A DNA stretch of 43,527 nucleotides, from the NCBI GenBank assembly GCA_022791945.1, contig JAAVZY010000010.1, positions 1 to 43,527 on the forward strand. Reading direction: 5' to 3'. A model generated the notes under the pieces. It saw only the letters and a program-made list of their open reading frames with translations. It was not told where the DNA came from and made no database searches. A program made the position numbers and the translations under genes. The stretch is from Oscillospiraceae bacterium. Lineage in GTDB: Bacteria; Bacillota; Clostridia; Oscillospirales; Ruminococcaceae. This document shows, in pieces, positions 16,629 through 24,784 of the stretch (position 1 is its first letter; each line of letters begins with the position of its first letter).

Positions 16629-17203
16629 TAAGAGCCTGCTCAGGATCTCTGCGCGGGTTGAAGGGCAAGGCCGCGAGAGCTCTGCCCTCGCGTCTCCGCG
16701 GTGCGTCGTTTCACGACGCACCTAGGAATTCGGCTTCGCCGAATTCTGAGATGCGCCGCCGGCGGCGCATCGTGGACGCGTCCCTTTGGAATCCCGTCTT
16801 TTTAAGGGCGGAAAGGGGGGCAAGTCTGCACAGACTTCCTTCTTCCTGCCACGCAGAGAGTCTGATTCCCGCAGAACGCTTTTTTCGTAAAGAAAAAAGC
16901 TCCCTTCTGCGTGCGTAGTACTTCCCTGTGCCGCACCAGGCTTCCTGCGCAGAGCACGCTCGAAGCTTTCTGCGTCGCAGTCTCTGTGCCGCACGCAGAG
17001 CTGAATTTTTTCTTTACGAAAAAATGGGTAGGCGGGCGATCGTCTCTGGGGAGAGTACCAGCGAGGCAGGGGCTGAAATCCAACACCCTATACTCCCAAA
17101 AAGACGGGAATCCAAGGGGAATCCCTTCCCCTTGGCGAGTGCTCGAGAGCAGAGCTCTCGAGGTCTTGCCCTCCAATCACCCGGAGATTCTGAATAGGCT
17201 CTA
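16629..17203. repeat. Mosaic palindromic element, copy 4 (reference copy with both terminal inverted repeats)
   Basis: The best complete copy, about 575 bp. The left end (16629-16656) reads AAGAGCCTGCTCAGGATCTC and the right end (17178-17203), read backwards, TAGAGCCTATTCAGAATCTC. Inside, in order: a GGTGCGTC/GACGCACC hairpin, a GAATTCGG/CCGAATTC hairpin, a GATGCGCCG hairpin, a variant 16-mer with TGCA centre (16822-16837), the first AT hairpin near 16880, a central segment, the second AT hairpin near 17010 followed by GTAGGCGGGCGATCG, a CCAAGGGG hairpin, and CTCGAGAGC-AGA-GCTCTCGAG (17142-17162). The left end abuts the truncated LRR gene. Confidence 0.92.
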
Positions 17204-17411
17204 AGGGCTATTCTATCACAACCGCGCCGGAGGGAAAAGGCTTCTTTTGCTGGATACATTGCAAATATTGCTGTTTCTTACATCCGGAACAGGAAATATT
17301 TTACAAGCCGTGCTCCATGCAAAAAGAGGGATGCCTGGGCATACTATTTCCAGAAGCCCGGAAGCTCCGGGCAACGACCAACTAAGAAGCTGAAGAAAGA
17401 GGGAGCGCATC

Positions 17412-17951
17412 ATGGCAGAGCTGAAGGGTACAAAGACGGAGGCCAATCTGTTGACAGCTTTTTCGGGAGAGTCCCAGGCCCGGAACAAGTACACGTATTT
17501 TGCGGATAAGGCCCAGGCGGAGGGCTACGAGCAGATCGCGGCGATCTTTCGTGAGACTGCGCAGAACGAGCAGGAGCACGCGCGGATCTGGTTCAATCTT
17601 CTTCATGGCGGCGTGGGCCAGACCGGTCCGAACCTGAAGGAGGCGGCCGCCGGCGAAAACTATGAATGGACGGAAATGTACGCGGAATTTGCCAAAACAG
17701 CCCGTGCGGAGGGCTTCGAGCGGATCGCGTTTCTGTTCGAGTCGGTAGGGAATATTGAAAAAGAGCATGAGGAGCGATATAAAGCCTTGCTTGCAAACGT
17801 GGAGAATCAGAAAGTGTTTGCCCGGCTGGAGATACAGGTATGGCAGTGCCGCAACTGCGGTCATATTTATGTAGGCAAGGACGCTCCAAAGATCTGCCCT
17901 GTCTGCGAGCATCCCCAGGCCTTCTTCCAAATCGCCCCCAAGAACTATTAA
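17412..17951 (+). CDS. rbr: Rubrerythrin
   Basis: A 179-residue cytoplasmic non-haem diiron peroxidase that reduces hydrogen peroxide in anaerobes. The four-helix bundle shows [22 protein letters not shown] and then [21 protein letters not shown] with the Glu and ExxH ligands. The C-terminal rubredoxin-like domain has [20 protein letters not shown] with the four Cys that bind the second iron centre. Length matches the family. The ATG at 17412 follows GAAAGAGGGAG. The stop codon TAA at 17949-17951 is immediately followed by GAGGCTC, the start of the next repeat element. It appears to be a single-gene unit. Confidence 0.95.
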   Translation: MAELKGTKTEANLLTAFSGESQARNKYTYFADKAQAEGYEQIAAIFRETAQNEQEHARIWFNLLHGGVGQTGPNLKEAAAGENYEWTEMYAEFAKTARAEGFERIAFLFESVGNIEKEHEERYKALLANVENQKVFARLEIQVWQCRNCGHIYVGKDAPKICPVCEHPQAFFQIAPKNY

Positions 17952-18345
17952 GAGGCTCTCTGGGGTATCGAAGGGAAAGGCCGTGGGGGCTCTGCCCCCA
18001 CACCTCCGCCAAGGGGGCCTGGCCCCCCTTGGATTCCCGTCTTTGTTAAGGGCAAAGGGGGTGGGGGTTCAAGTCTGTACAGACTTGTTACTCCCTGCCT
18101 CGCTAATACTTCCTTCGTGGTCGATCGCCCGCCTACCCATTTTTTCTTTACGAAAAAAGCGTTCTGCGGGAATCAGACTATCTGCGTGGCAGGAAAAAGG
18201 AAGTCTGTGCAGACTTGACCCACCTTTTCCGCCCTTAAAAAAGCCCTTAAATTACGGGTCCCAAGGGGATTTAGATCCCCGATGCGCCGCTGGCGGCGCA
18301 TCGCGGAGGCTCGAGGCAGAGCCTCGAGGTCTTGCCCCCTCACTG
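17949..18345. repeat. Mosaic palindromic element, copy 5 (internal deletion form)
   Basis: About 400 bp. It starts at the rubrerythrin stop codon with TAAGAGGCTC and contains both 16-mer sites (18071-18086 perfect; 18201-18216 with one change at the centre). Only one AT hairpin is present (TTTTTTCTTTACGAAAAAA, 18140-18158). Its left flank is GCCTACCCA, which normally belongs to one AT hairpin, and its right flank is GCGTTCTGCGGG, which normally belongs to the other. The central segment of full copies is therefore missing exactly between the two hairpins. A GATGCGCCG hairpin and a CTCGAGGC hairpin close the right side. Confidence 0.88.
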
Positions 18346-18371
18346 TAGCCCAGGGGTGGAAAAAAAGGGGG

Positions 18372-18400
18372 TTGCATTTTCAGTGGAGAACAGGTAATAT
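18372..18400 (+). promoter_or_regulatory. Putative sigma-A promoter of the glycosidase-like gene
   Basis: TTGCAT (18372-18377) and TAATAT (18395-18400) are separated by 17 nt. The site sits just outside the right end of repeat copy 5 and about 60 nt before the start codon at 18459. Confidence 0.6.
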
Positions 18401-18458
18401 ATAGGCAATACCTTTGCCGTCCTTTTTATGGCGGCATTCCTGCAAGGAGGAATCGGAA

Positions 18459-20321
18459 TTGAATCAACTGGAAGTAAGCTGCGGCGGCATCCGGCTGTCC
18501 TTCTCCCCGGACACCCTGCTCGCCCAGGTGGAAGCGCACGGCGTCTGCTGGCGCTGGGCTGACACCTACCGCCCCCGGATCGAAACCAACGAAGGGATTT
18601 TCTTCTTCTCCGATGCCCGCTCCGCGGAGCATCACAGCTGGAAGACCGGCCTCGGCCAGGGCATCCGCTCCACCTACCGGGGCTTCTCCAAAGCCGACGG
18701 ATCCCGGACTGAATTCGCTTTTGAAACCGTCATCTGGGTGGAGGAAACCACCGGCAGCGTGTTCTTTGAGCTGCTCCCCCTGGAGGAGGACGGGCTCACC
18801 CTGAAAGCCGCCTACTGGCCCGGCCCAATGGAGTTTCAGTCTGACAGCCAGGATTGGTACTCTGTCCTGAACGTGCTCCAGGGCCTGATTCTGCCCAACA
18901 ACTGGGAGAATCCCGTCTCCGCCGAAACCAACAAGATCAATTTCAACGGCCAGTTCTGCAGCACCGCCGCCTATATGCCCTGGTGGGGACAGATCCAGCC
19001 CGCCGGCGGCTATATGGCCATCAACGCCACCCCCTGGGACGGCGCCTACGCCATCGACCATCCGGCCAAGGGCCCCTACACCCTGGTAACCCCCCGCTGG
19101 CTGGAAAGCATGGGACGCCTGTCCTACCGCCGGATCTATGAGTACCGTTTCTTCCCCAAGTGCGACTACAACGATCTCTGCAAATCCTACCGGCAGTATG
19201 TAAAGGAAAAGGGCCTGCTGATTACGCTGAAGGAGAAGGCTGCCCGCTGCTCCCGTGTGGATAAGCTCATCGGCTCCGCCATTGTACATAAAGGCATCAA
19301 GGTTCACTGCAGCCCTTCCTCCCGGTATTACGACGCCTCCCGTCCTGATCTGATGGACAGCCTGGTGCCCTTCCGCACCCGCACCGAGCAGATGCGCCGC
19401 CTGAAGGAAGCCGGCCTGGAGAAGGTCTACCTTCACCTGGACGGCTGGGGAGATCCCGGCTATGACAACAAGCATCCGGACTATCTGCCCGCCTGCGAAG
19501 CCGCCGGCGGCTGGGAAGGCATGAAGGAGCTCTCCGACGCCATGGAGGAGTGCGGCTACATGTTCGGCGTCCACGACCAGTACCGGGATTACTACTTTGA
19601 CGCGCCCACCTTTGACGAGAATTTCGCCTGCCGCAATCCTGACGGTTCCATTCCGGATCACGCCATCTGGGCAGGCGGGCGGCAAAGCCTGCTCTGCGCC
19701 TCTCAGGCCCCCTTCTATGTGAAGCGGAACTTTGAGGAGCTGTTCCGCCATGGCATCCATCTGGAGGCCACCTATCTGGATGTGTTCACCTGCAACGAGG
19801 GTGACGAGTGCGTCCATCCCTGGCACCGGATGACCCGGAAGGAATGCTTTGAGTATCGGAAGAGCTGCTTTGACTATCTCCTTTCCCGGGACATTCTTCC
19901 CAGCTCCGAGGAGGTTGTGGACTGGGCTATGGGCAGTCTGGTGTTTGCCCATTACGGACCTTATGATTATATGCTCTGCAAGCCGGACGCGCCCCGGAAG
20001 GGCGTTCCCACCCCCTTGTTCAACCTAGTATATCACGACTGCGTCATCCTGCCCTGGATGATGGACAAGGCGGAAAGCGGAGACTATATGCTGTACGCCC
20101 TGCTCAACGGCGGCGCGGCCTATCTGGACTGTGAGGCCGAGGATCTGGACGAGGAGATCCGCCGCTACCGCACCGTGGCAGAGCTTCAGGAAAAAGTCGC
20201 CAAGTGCGAGATGGTGAAGCACGAGTTCCTGGAAGGTGGCTTCCGCAAGGAGCGCGCTGTCTACAGCGACGGCACGGTCGTAACCATCGACCACGACGCT
20301 CAAAGCTGGACGATCGAGTAA
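18459..20321 (+). CDS. Putative glycoside-hydrolase-like TIM-barrel protein (DUF5696-like)
   Basis: A 620-residue protein without signal peptide. The first 250 residues look like a beta-rich sugar-binding domain. The second half is a barrel with EKVYLHLDGWGDPGYDNKHP, YMFGVHDQYRDYYFDAPTF and HLEATYLDVFTCNEGDECV, in which Asp and Glu could serve as catalytic acids, as in clans of alpha-glycosidases (GH31/36/101-like). I recall related proteins labelled DUF5696, but that is from memory. The substrate is unknown. The TTG at 18459 is chosen because AAGGAGG ends 8 nt upstream; the in-frame ATG at 18414 has no ribosome site. It is monocistronic, closed by a strong terminator, and likely acts on short imported glycans. 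Confidence 0.65.
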   Translation: MNQLEVSCGGIRLSFSPDTLLAQVEAHGVCWRWADTYRPRIETNEGIFFFSDARSAEHHSWKTGLGQGIRSTYRGFSKADGSRTEFAFETVIWVEETTGSVFFELLPLEEDGLTLKAAYWPGPMEFQSDSQDWYSVLNVLQGLILPNNWENPVSAETNKINFNGQFCSTAAYMPWWGQIQPAGGYMAINATPWDGAYAIDHPAKGPYTLVTPRWLESMGRLSYRRIYEYRFFPKCDYNDLCKSYRQYVKEKGLLITLKEKAARCSRVDKLIGSAIVHKGIKVHCSPSSRYYDASRPDLMDSLVPFRTRTEQMRRLKEAGLEKVYLHLDGWGDPGYDNKHPDYLPACEAAGGWEGMKELSDAMEECGYMFGVHDQYRDYYFDAPTFDENFACRNPDGSIPDHAIWAGGRQSLLCASQAPFYVKRNFEELFRHGIHLEATYLDVFTCNEGDECVHPWHRMTRKECFEYRKSCFDYLLSRDILPSSEEVVDWAMGSLVFAHYGPYDYMLCKPDAPRKGVPTPLFNLVYHDCVILPWMMDKAESGDYMLYALLNGGAAYLDCEAEDLDEEIRRYRTVAELQEKVAKCEMVKHEFLEGGFRKERAVYSDGTVVTIDHDAQSWTIE

Positions 20322-20344
20322 AAGCCCGCACAGACCCAGCGCTC

Positions 20345-20632
20345 ACTCAGACTTACGGGAACCCCAGGGGGCCGGCCCCCTGGGGTTCCCGTGGTTTTTG
20401 GGGGAGAGGGCCTGTCCCGCTGATACGCCCCGCGCGCACGAGGGAGCTTTTTTCTTTACGAAAAAAGCGGTCTGCGAGAATCAGGCTGCCTGCGTGGCAG
20501 GGAGGGGCAAGTCTGCACCGACTTTCCCCCAACCCCTTCCGCCCTTCAAAAGCCCTTAAAATAATGGGAATCCAAGGGGAATCCCTTCCCCTTGGCAGAG
20601 CGCGAGACAGCGTCTCGCGGCCTTGCTGCTAT
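20345..20632. repeat. Mosaic palindromic element, copy 6 (half element)
   Basis: Only one half of the element is recognisable. It has the segment with a single AT hairpin (TTTTTTCTTTACGAAAAAA near 20449), the TCTGCGAGAATCAGGCTGCC segment, a decayed 16-mer near 20505-20520, a CCAAGGGG hairpin (20573-20604) and a GCGAGAC-AGC-GTCTCGC hairpin near 20610-20626. The left side has been replaced by the terminator palindrome at 20355-20392. The right end lies just upstream of the rpsF promoter. Confidence 0.8.
20355..20392 (+). terminator. Perfect 38-bp palindromic terminator after the glycosidase-like gene
   Basis: A 19-bp perfect stem with no loop bases beyond the turn (20355-20373 with 20374-20392), followed by GGTTTTTG. 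It lies 34 bp after the stop codon at 20321 and has the look of a strong intrinsic terminator. Confidence 0.8.
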
Positions 20633-20659
20633 GAATACAGCTGCACTTTTCCAGTTCAC

Positions 20660-20688
20660 TTGACATTTAGGACGAGGACTGGTATAAT
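20660..20688 (+). promoter_or_regulatory. Sigma-A promoter of rpsF-ssb-rpsR
   Basis: Consensus TTGACA (20660-20665) and TATAAT (20683-20688) with a 17-nt spacer, about 95 nt before rpsF. It is the strongest promoter in the window, as expected for a ribosomal protein operon. Confidence 0.92.
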
Positions 20689-20781
20689 AATACCCTGCGG
20701 CTTCCTGTGACGAGCAGGGGTATGCCGTCAATCCTTGCTCCGGGCGACCGGGGCCATATGTCCAGAAGGAGGTGCTTTTAC

Positions 20782-21081
20782 ATGGCAAAACTGTCCGAGA
20801 AGTATGAGGCCGTAGTCATTCTGAGCCTGAAAAACGGCGAGGAAAGCGTGAAAGCGAACGTGGAAAAAATCACGGAGCTGATCACCGGCAACGCGACCAT
20901 GGATTCTGTGGATGAGTGGGGCAAACGCCGCTTGGCTTATCCCATCGCCTATGAAACCGATGGCTATTATGTGCTCTACAGCTTCACGTCCGCGCCGAGC
21001 TTCCCCGCGGAGCTTGACCGGGTGCTCAAAATTACCGACGGTGTCCTGCGTTCCCTCATCACAGAAAAGCTGCCTGAATAA
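20782..21081 (+). CDS. rpsF: 30S ribosomal protein S6
   Basis: A 99-residue protein with the S6 fold: KYEAVVILSLKNGEESVKAN at the start, WGKRRLAYPIAYETDGYYVL in the middle and LDRVLKITDGVLRSLITEK at the end. It binds 16S rRNA with S18 in the platform of the small subunit. The ATG at 20782 has AAGGAGGT upstream; an in-frame extension back to 20707 overlaps the leader and is not used. First gene of the conserved rpsF-ssb-rpsR operon, 24 bp before ssb. Confidence 0.97.
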   Translation: MAKLSEKYEAVVILSLKNGEESVKANVEKITELITGNATMDSVDEWGKRRLAYPIAYETDGYYVLYSFTSAPSFPAELDRVLKITDGVLRSLITEKLPE

Positions 21082-21105
21082 GGCCGCTGAAGGGAGAGAC
21101 ACCGT

Positions 21106-21558
21106 ATGCTGAACAGAGCAATTCTAATGGGGCGGCTGACAGCGGATCCGGAGCATAAGCAAACAACCTCCGGTATCTCCGTAACCAGCTTTTCCATTGC
21201 CGTAGACCGGAATTTTTCCGGTCGGGACGGCAACCGCGCCACGGATTTCATCAACATTGTGGCCTGGCGTCAGACTGCGGATTTCATCTGCAAGTATTTC
21301 ACAAAGGGCCGCATGATTGCACTGGAAGGCTCCATTCAAACCAGAAACTACGAGGACAAACAGGGCAATAAACGCACCGCTGTAGAGGTCGTGGCCGATC
21401 AGGTCTATTTTGCTGACAGCAAATCCGCCGATCGTCCCGCCGCCTCCAACTCCTTCCCCACTCCTGCCGCCGCTTTTAAAGAGCCGGAAAAGGGCGCCAG
21501 CTTCTCGGTTGGCGATTTCGAGGAGATTGATACAGACGACAGCGATCTGCCCTTCTAG
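21106..21558 (+). CDS. ssb: Single-stranded DNA-binding protein
   Basis: A 150-residue SSB. The N-terminal OB fold shows [50 protein letters not shown] and [18 protein letters not shown] flexible Pro/Ala linker follows and the acidic tip DDSDLPF recruits partner proteins. It coats single-stranded DNA during replication and repair. The ATG at 21106 follows GAAGGGAGAG. It sits between rpsF and rpsR, the standard Firmicute arrangement that links it to ribosome production. Confidence 0.97.
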   Translation: MLNRAILMGRLTADPEHKQTTSGISVTSFSIAVDRNFSGRDGNRATDFINIVAWRQTADFICKYFTKGRMIALEGSIQTRNYEDKQGNKRTAVEVVADQVYFADSKSADRPAASNSFPTPAAAFKEPEKGASFSVGDFEEIDTDDSDLPF

Positions 21559-21584
21559 TCCCCAATCGAACGGAGGGTTTATCT

Positions 21585-21851
21585 ATGCCTATGGAAAGAC
21601 CGGAAAGAGAAAGCCGTCCCCCCCGTCAGGGCGGAGCGCGTAGACCCCGCAAAAAGGTCTGCGCTTTCTGTGTGGATAAGGCTGAGCATATCGATTATAA
21701 GGACGTAGCCAAGCTGCGCCGTTACCTCTCTGAGCGTGCAAAGATCGTTCCGAGACGTGTTACCGGCACCTGCGCCCGTCATCAGCGGGAGCTGACTGTC
21801 GCCATCAAGCGTGCCCGGCAGATTGCGCTGCTGCCCTACGTAAGCGACTAA
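21585..21851 (+). CDS. rpsR: 30S ribosomal protein S18
   Basis: An 88-residue basic protein with [20 protein letters not shown] and [20 protein letters not shown] followed by [20 protein letters not shown], the S18 signature. It pairs with S6 on 16S rRNA. The CAFC pair near the N-terminus plus the later Cys and His correspond to the zinc-binding C+ form of S18. The ATG at 21585 has GGAGGG upstream. Last gene of the operon, followed by a strong terminator. Confidence 0.97.
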   Translation: MPMERPERESRPPRQGGARRPRKKVCAFCVDKAEHIDYKDVAKLRRYLSERAKIVPRRVTGTCARHQRELTVAIKRARQIALLPYVSD

Positions 21852-21893
21852 GTTCGCTGATCCCAAGCATCTTTGCGGCTGACTGCCGTTTCT

Positions 21894-21931
21894 GACACCC
21901 GCTGAAAAGCAGCAGCTTTTCAGCGGGTGTC
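21894..21931 (+). terminator. Intrinsic terminator of the rpsF-ssb-rpsR operon
   Basis: A 17-bp perfect stem (21894-21910 with 21915-21931) with an AGCA loop, followed by ATTTTTGTTT. It is a textbook rho-independent terminator, 42 bp after the rpsR stop. Confidence 0.95.
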
Positions 21932-21978
21932 ATTTTTGTTTGCACGCCTTGCCCGTATAAACGATTCCGTGCGGGCAC

Positions 21979-22008
21979 TTGTAAGATACAAGCCCTGCGT
22001 GGTAAAAT
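21979..22008 (+). promoter_or_regulatory. Putative promoter of the MoxR/DUF58 operon
   Basis: TTGTAA (21979-21984) and TAAAAT (22003-22008) with an 18-nt spacer, about 70 nt before the MoxR start. The match is moderate. Confidence 0.5.
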
Positions 22009-22080
22009 AGAAAGAGCTTGTCCGAGACAGATCTTTTTGTAATATATTGTTATATCTATACAGAAAGGAAAGAGCGTCCC

Positions 22081-23055
22081 ATGGAGGATATCAGATCTGC
22101 CCTTGCGGAACACGCCGCGGATTTTGCTTCGGAGCTTGGCCAGTGCCGCGCAGAGCTCGCAAAAGCGGTGAAGGGCAAGGAAGAGGTGATCAATCTCATC
22201 CTGCTTGCCATCCTGGCCCGGGGACACATCCTCCTGGAGGACATTCCCGGCGTGGGGAAAACCACCCTCGCCCTTGCGCTTTCCAGGGTGCTGCAGCTCA
22301 CCTGCCACCGGGTACAGTTTACGCCGGACGTCACCCCCAGCGACGTGACCGGCTATACCATCTATCGAAAGCACAGCGATTCCTTTGAATTCCAGCCAGG
22401 AGCCGCGATGTGCAATCTCCTGCTGGCCGATGAGATCAACCGCACCTCCTCCAAAACCCAGTCTGCCCTTTTGGAGGTTATGGAGGAGGGCGCGGTCACC
22501 GTGGATATGCAGCGCCATGAGGCGCCCAAGCCTTTTACGGTGATCGCGACCCAAAACCCCGCCGGCTGCGCGGGCACACAGCTGCTGCCGGAATCCCAGC
22601 TGGATCGGTTCCTGATTCGGCTCACCATGGGGTATCCGGATCGGAAGGCGGAGATCGAAATCCTCCAAAGCAAGGGGGCGTCGGATCCTCTGGAGTCCCT
22701 TCGCCCCCTGCTCACTGCCCGGCGGCTGCTGGAGCTCCAGGAGGCCGCCGCCGCAGTATACACAGACGACAGCCTATATGAATATATGGTGGAAATTGTC
22801 TCCCGCACCCGGCGGCACGAGCTGATTGAGCTGGGCGTCTCCCCCCGGGGAACCATCGCCCTGCTGCGGATGGCAAGGGCGATGGCCTTGCTCTCCGGGC
22901 GGGATTACCTGCTCCCGGCGGACGTGGCGGCTGTCTGCCTGCCTACCCTGGCCCACCGGCTGATTCTGCGGACACGGGCCCGTGCCGCAGGAAAGTCCCC
23001 GGAGGATATTCTGACTGAAATTCTACAGTCCGTACCTGCTCCTAAGCTGATCTGA
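22081..23055 (+). CDS. MoxR-family AAA+ ATPase
   Basis: A 324-residue AAA+ ATPase. Walker A GVGKTT is at residues 57-62, Walker B LLADEIN near 114-120, and the sensor segment ATQNP near 156-160. QLDRFLIRL follows with an arginine, and the C-terminal lid has GVSPRGTIALLRMARAMALL. MoxR proteins act as chaperone-like ATPases that mature or activate partner complexes, often with a DUF58 protein and a membrane transglutaminase, as here. The ATG at 22081 has AGAAAGGAAAG upstream. It is the first gene of the operon, with the DUF58 gene starting 21 bp later. Confidence 0.92.
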   Translation: MEDIRSALAEHAADFASELGQCRAELAKAVKGKEEVINLILLAILARGHILLEDIPGVGKTTLALALSRVLQLTCHRVQFTPDVTPSDVTGYTIYRKHSDSFEFQPGAAMCNLLLADEINRTSSKTQSALLEVMEEGAVTVDMQRHEAPKPFTVIATQNPAGCAGTQLLPESQLDRFLIRLTMGYPDRKAEIEILQSKGASDPLESLRPLLTARRLLELQEAAAAVYTDDSLYEYMVEIVSRTRRHELIELGVSPRGTIALLRMARAMALLSGRDYLLPADVAAVCLPTLAHRLILRTRARAAGKSPEDILTEILQSVPAPKLI

Positions 23056-23076
23056 GTTGAAAAGGAGGCCTGCGCC

Positions 23077-24237
23077 GTGCCGAAGCAGCGGCTGACCTAC
23101 CTGCTCCTGCTGCTGATGGCGGCAGTGTTTTACCTGTGCTTCCGGGACTATACGTCCTTTGCCGCTCTGGTGCTGGCGGCGGCGCTTCCGGCGCTCAGCT
23201 GGGCGATCACCCTGTTCTCCAGCCTGTGGCTGCGGTTCCGGCTGGAGACGCCCCGCTCCGTCACAGTCAGAGGGGGAGAACCCGGCGTTCTGCGGCTCTA
23301 TGCAGTCAATAAGGGATTCCTGCCCATCACTGCGGCACGGGCGGTGTTCGTCCTGGAAAACGGGTTCGGCGGACTGCCGGAGCGGGAGGAGCTGATCGTT
23401 CCAATCGGCGGACGGAATACCACCCGGACGGAGCTTCGGATCCGCTCCGCCCACTGCGGGCGGCTTTCGGTGAGGCTGGAATGGATCCGCCTTTACGACT
23501 TTTTCTGCCTGCTTCCGGTGCCCAGACGCCTGAGGCTCCGAGAGGAGCTGACCGTCCTGCCCGAGCGCCTGCCTTGGGAGGGAAGCATTCACCTTTCCTC
23601 CAGGGAGGGGGACGGTGAGGAGTACTCCCCCTGGAAACGGGGGGACGATATCGCTCAAGTCTTCAATTACCATGAGTATCAGGCCGGGGATCGTCTGAAG
23701 GCGGTCAACTGGAAGCTCTCCGCCCGGCTGGATCGGCTGATGGTGAAGGAGGGCTCCCAGCCGCTGTCCCGGGCTCTGCGGATTGGGATAGAGCTGGCAG
23801 GCTCTCCCCGGCTTTCCCAGCTGGATTTGGCACTGGGTGCCTTTCGTTCCCTGGGAGAACAGCTGACCGCCCAGGCGCTTCCCTGTGAAGCGGCGTGGAA
23901 GGATGGCCTGCTCCGGCTGGAGCGGCCGGAGGACTTGGGAGAAGCCCTCTCCGGGCTGTACAGCTCCGGATCTTGCCAGCAGCCCTTGCTGCTGGAGCAG
24001 ATGGCCGCCCAAGAGGGGCATTGTTCCTGCCTGCTTTATATCACGACCTTCCTTTCGGTGGAGGGGGTAGGGATGCTGAAGCAGCTCCGGGAGCGGATGC
24101 CGGTAACTGTGATCTATGCCGCCGGGGAGGGCGCAGCGGATCCGGGATTTCTCCGGCAGGAGGGCCTGCTCGGAGAGGAAATCCCACTGCTCCAGCTCTC
24201 CACCCTGGAAGATCTCACCCGTCTGGAGGAAATCTGA
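23077..24237 (+). CDS. DUF58 domain-containing membrane protein
   Basis: A 386-residue protein with two hydrophobic helices near the N-terminus (LLLLLMAAVFYLCF and ALVLAAALPALSWAITLFSS) and a cytoplasmic/exposed beta-rich region. The DUF58 signature is GDDIAQVFNYHEYQAGDRLK followed by VNWKLSARLDRLMVKEG, corresponding to the usual R-x-Y-x-x-GD...I-x-W-x-x-S-A-R pattern. The start is GTG at 23077 with AAAGGAGG about 8 nt upstream. Such proteins work with MoxR ATPases; the molecular role is not established. The stop at 24237 is followed within a few bases by a repeat element that separates it from the transglutaminase gene. Confidence 0.88.
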   Translation: MPKQRLTYLLLLLMAAVFYLCFRDYTSFAALVLAAALPALSWAITLFSSLWLRFRLETPRSVTVRGGEPGVLRLYAVNKGFLPITAARAVFVLENGFGGLPEREELIVPIGGRNTTRTELRIRSAHCGRLSVRLEWIRLYDFFCLLPVPRRLRLREELTVLPERLPWEGSIHLSSREGDGEEYSPWKRGDDIAQVFNYHEYQAGDRLKAVNWKLSARLDRLMVKEGSQPLSRALRIGIELAGSPRLSQLDLALGAFRSLGEQLTAQALPCEAAWKDGLLRLERPEDLGEALSGLYSSGSCQQPLLLEQMAAQEGHCSCLLYITTFLSVEGVGMLKQLRERMPVTVIYAAGEGAADPGFLRQEGLLGEEIPLLQLSTLEDLTRLEEI

Positions 24238-24239
24238 CT

Positions 24240-24784
24240 TCCGGAGTCTCTGCGTGTTCGGAAGGTCAAGGCCGCGAGCTCTGTCTCGCGTCTCTGCGGT
24301 ACGTCGTGAAACGACGCACCTAGGAATTCGGCTTCGCCGAATTCTGAGATGCGCCGCTAGCGGCGCATCGGGAAGGGATTCCCCTTGGATTCCCATTATT
24401 TTTAAAGGGCTTTTTAAGGGCGGAAGGGGTTAGGGGGAAGTCTGCACAGACTTCCGGCTTTCTGCCACGCAGATAGTCTGATTCCCGCAGTACGCTTTTT
24501 TCGTAAAGAAAAAAGCTCCCTCCTGCGTGCGGGGTATTTCCTGCGCCGCACGGGGTTTGCGTGTAGTAGAACCCGCTCGAAACTTTCTGCGTCGCACCCT
24601 CTGCCCCGCACGTAGGGCTGAATTTTTTCTTTACGAAAAAATGGGTAGGCGGGTGATCGTCCTTGCGGAGAGTACCAGCAAGGCAGAAACCGAAATTCTG
24701 CCCACCCATAACCCCAAAAAGACGAGTCCCCTTGGCGGACCTCGAGGCAGCGCCTCGAGGTCTTACGCAGAGACTCCGAACAGG
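24240..24784. repeat. Mosaic palindromic element, copy 7 (inside an operon)
   Basis: A complete copy of about 545 bp. It contains a GTGAAACGACG hairpin, a GAATTCGG hairpin, a GATGCGCCGCTAGC hairpin, the 16-mer variant with TGCA centre (24438-24453), both AT hairpins (near 24500 and 24630), GTAGGCGGGTGATCG and CTCGAGGC-AGC-GCCTCGAG near 24742-24760. The right end decays to GCAGAGACTCCGAACAGGGCC. It lies between the DUF58 and transglutaminase genes, which in many bacteria are directly adjacent, so it splits a conserved operon. Confidence 0.9.

Noticed and set aside
16629-17203. CRISPR array or other direct-repeat array
   Set aside because: The repeated units are inverted, irregularly spaced and lack uniform spacers; no cas gene is present.
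18426-19952. A 508-codon minus-strand frame opposite the glycosidase-like gene
   Set aside because: Composition artefact of the coding strand; Gly/Ala/Val-rich translation without motifs or start signal.
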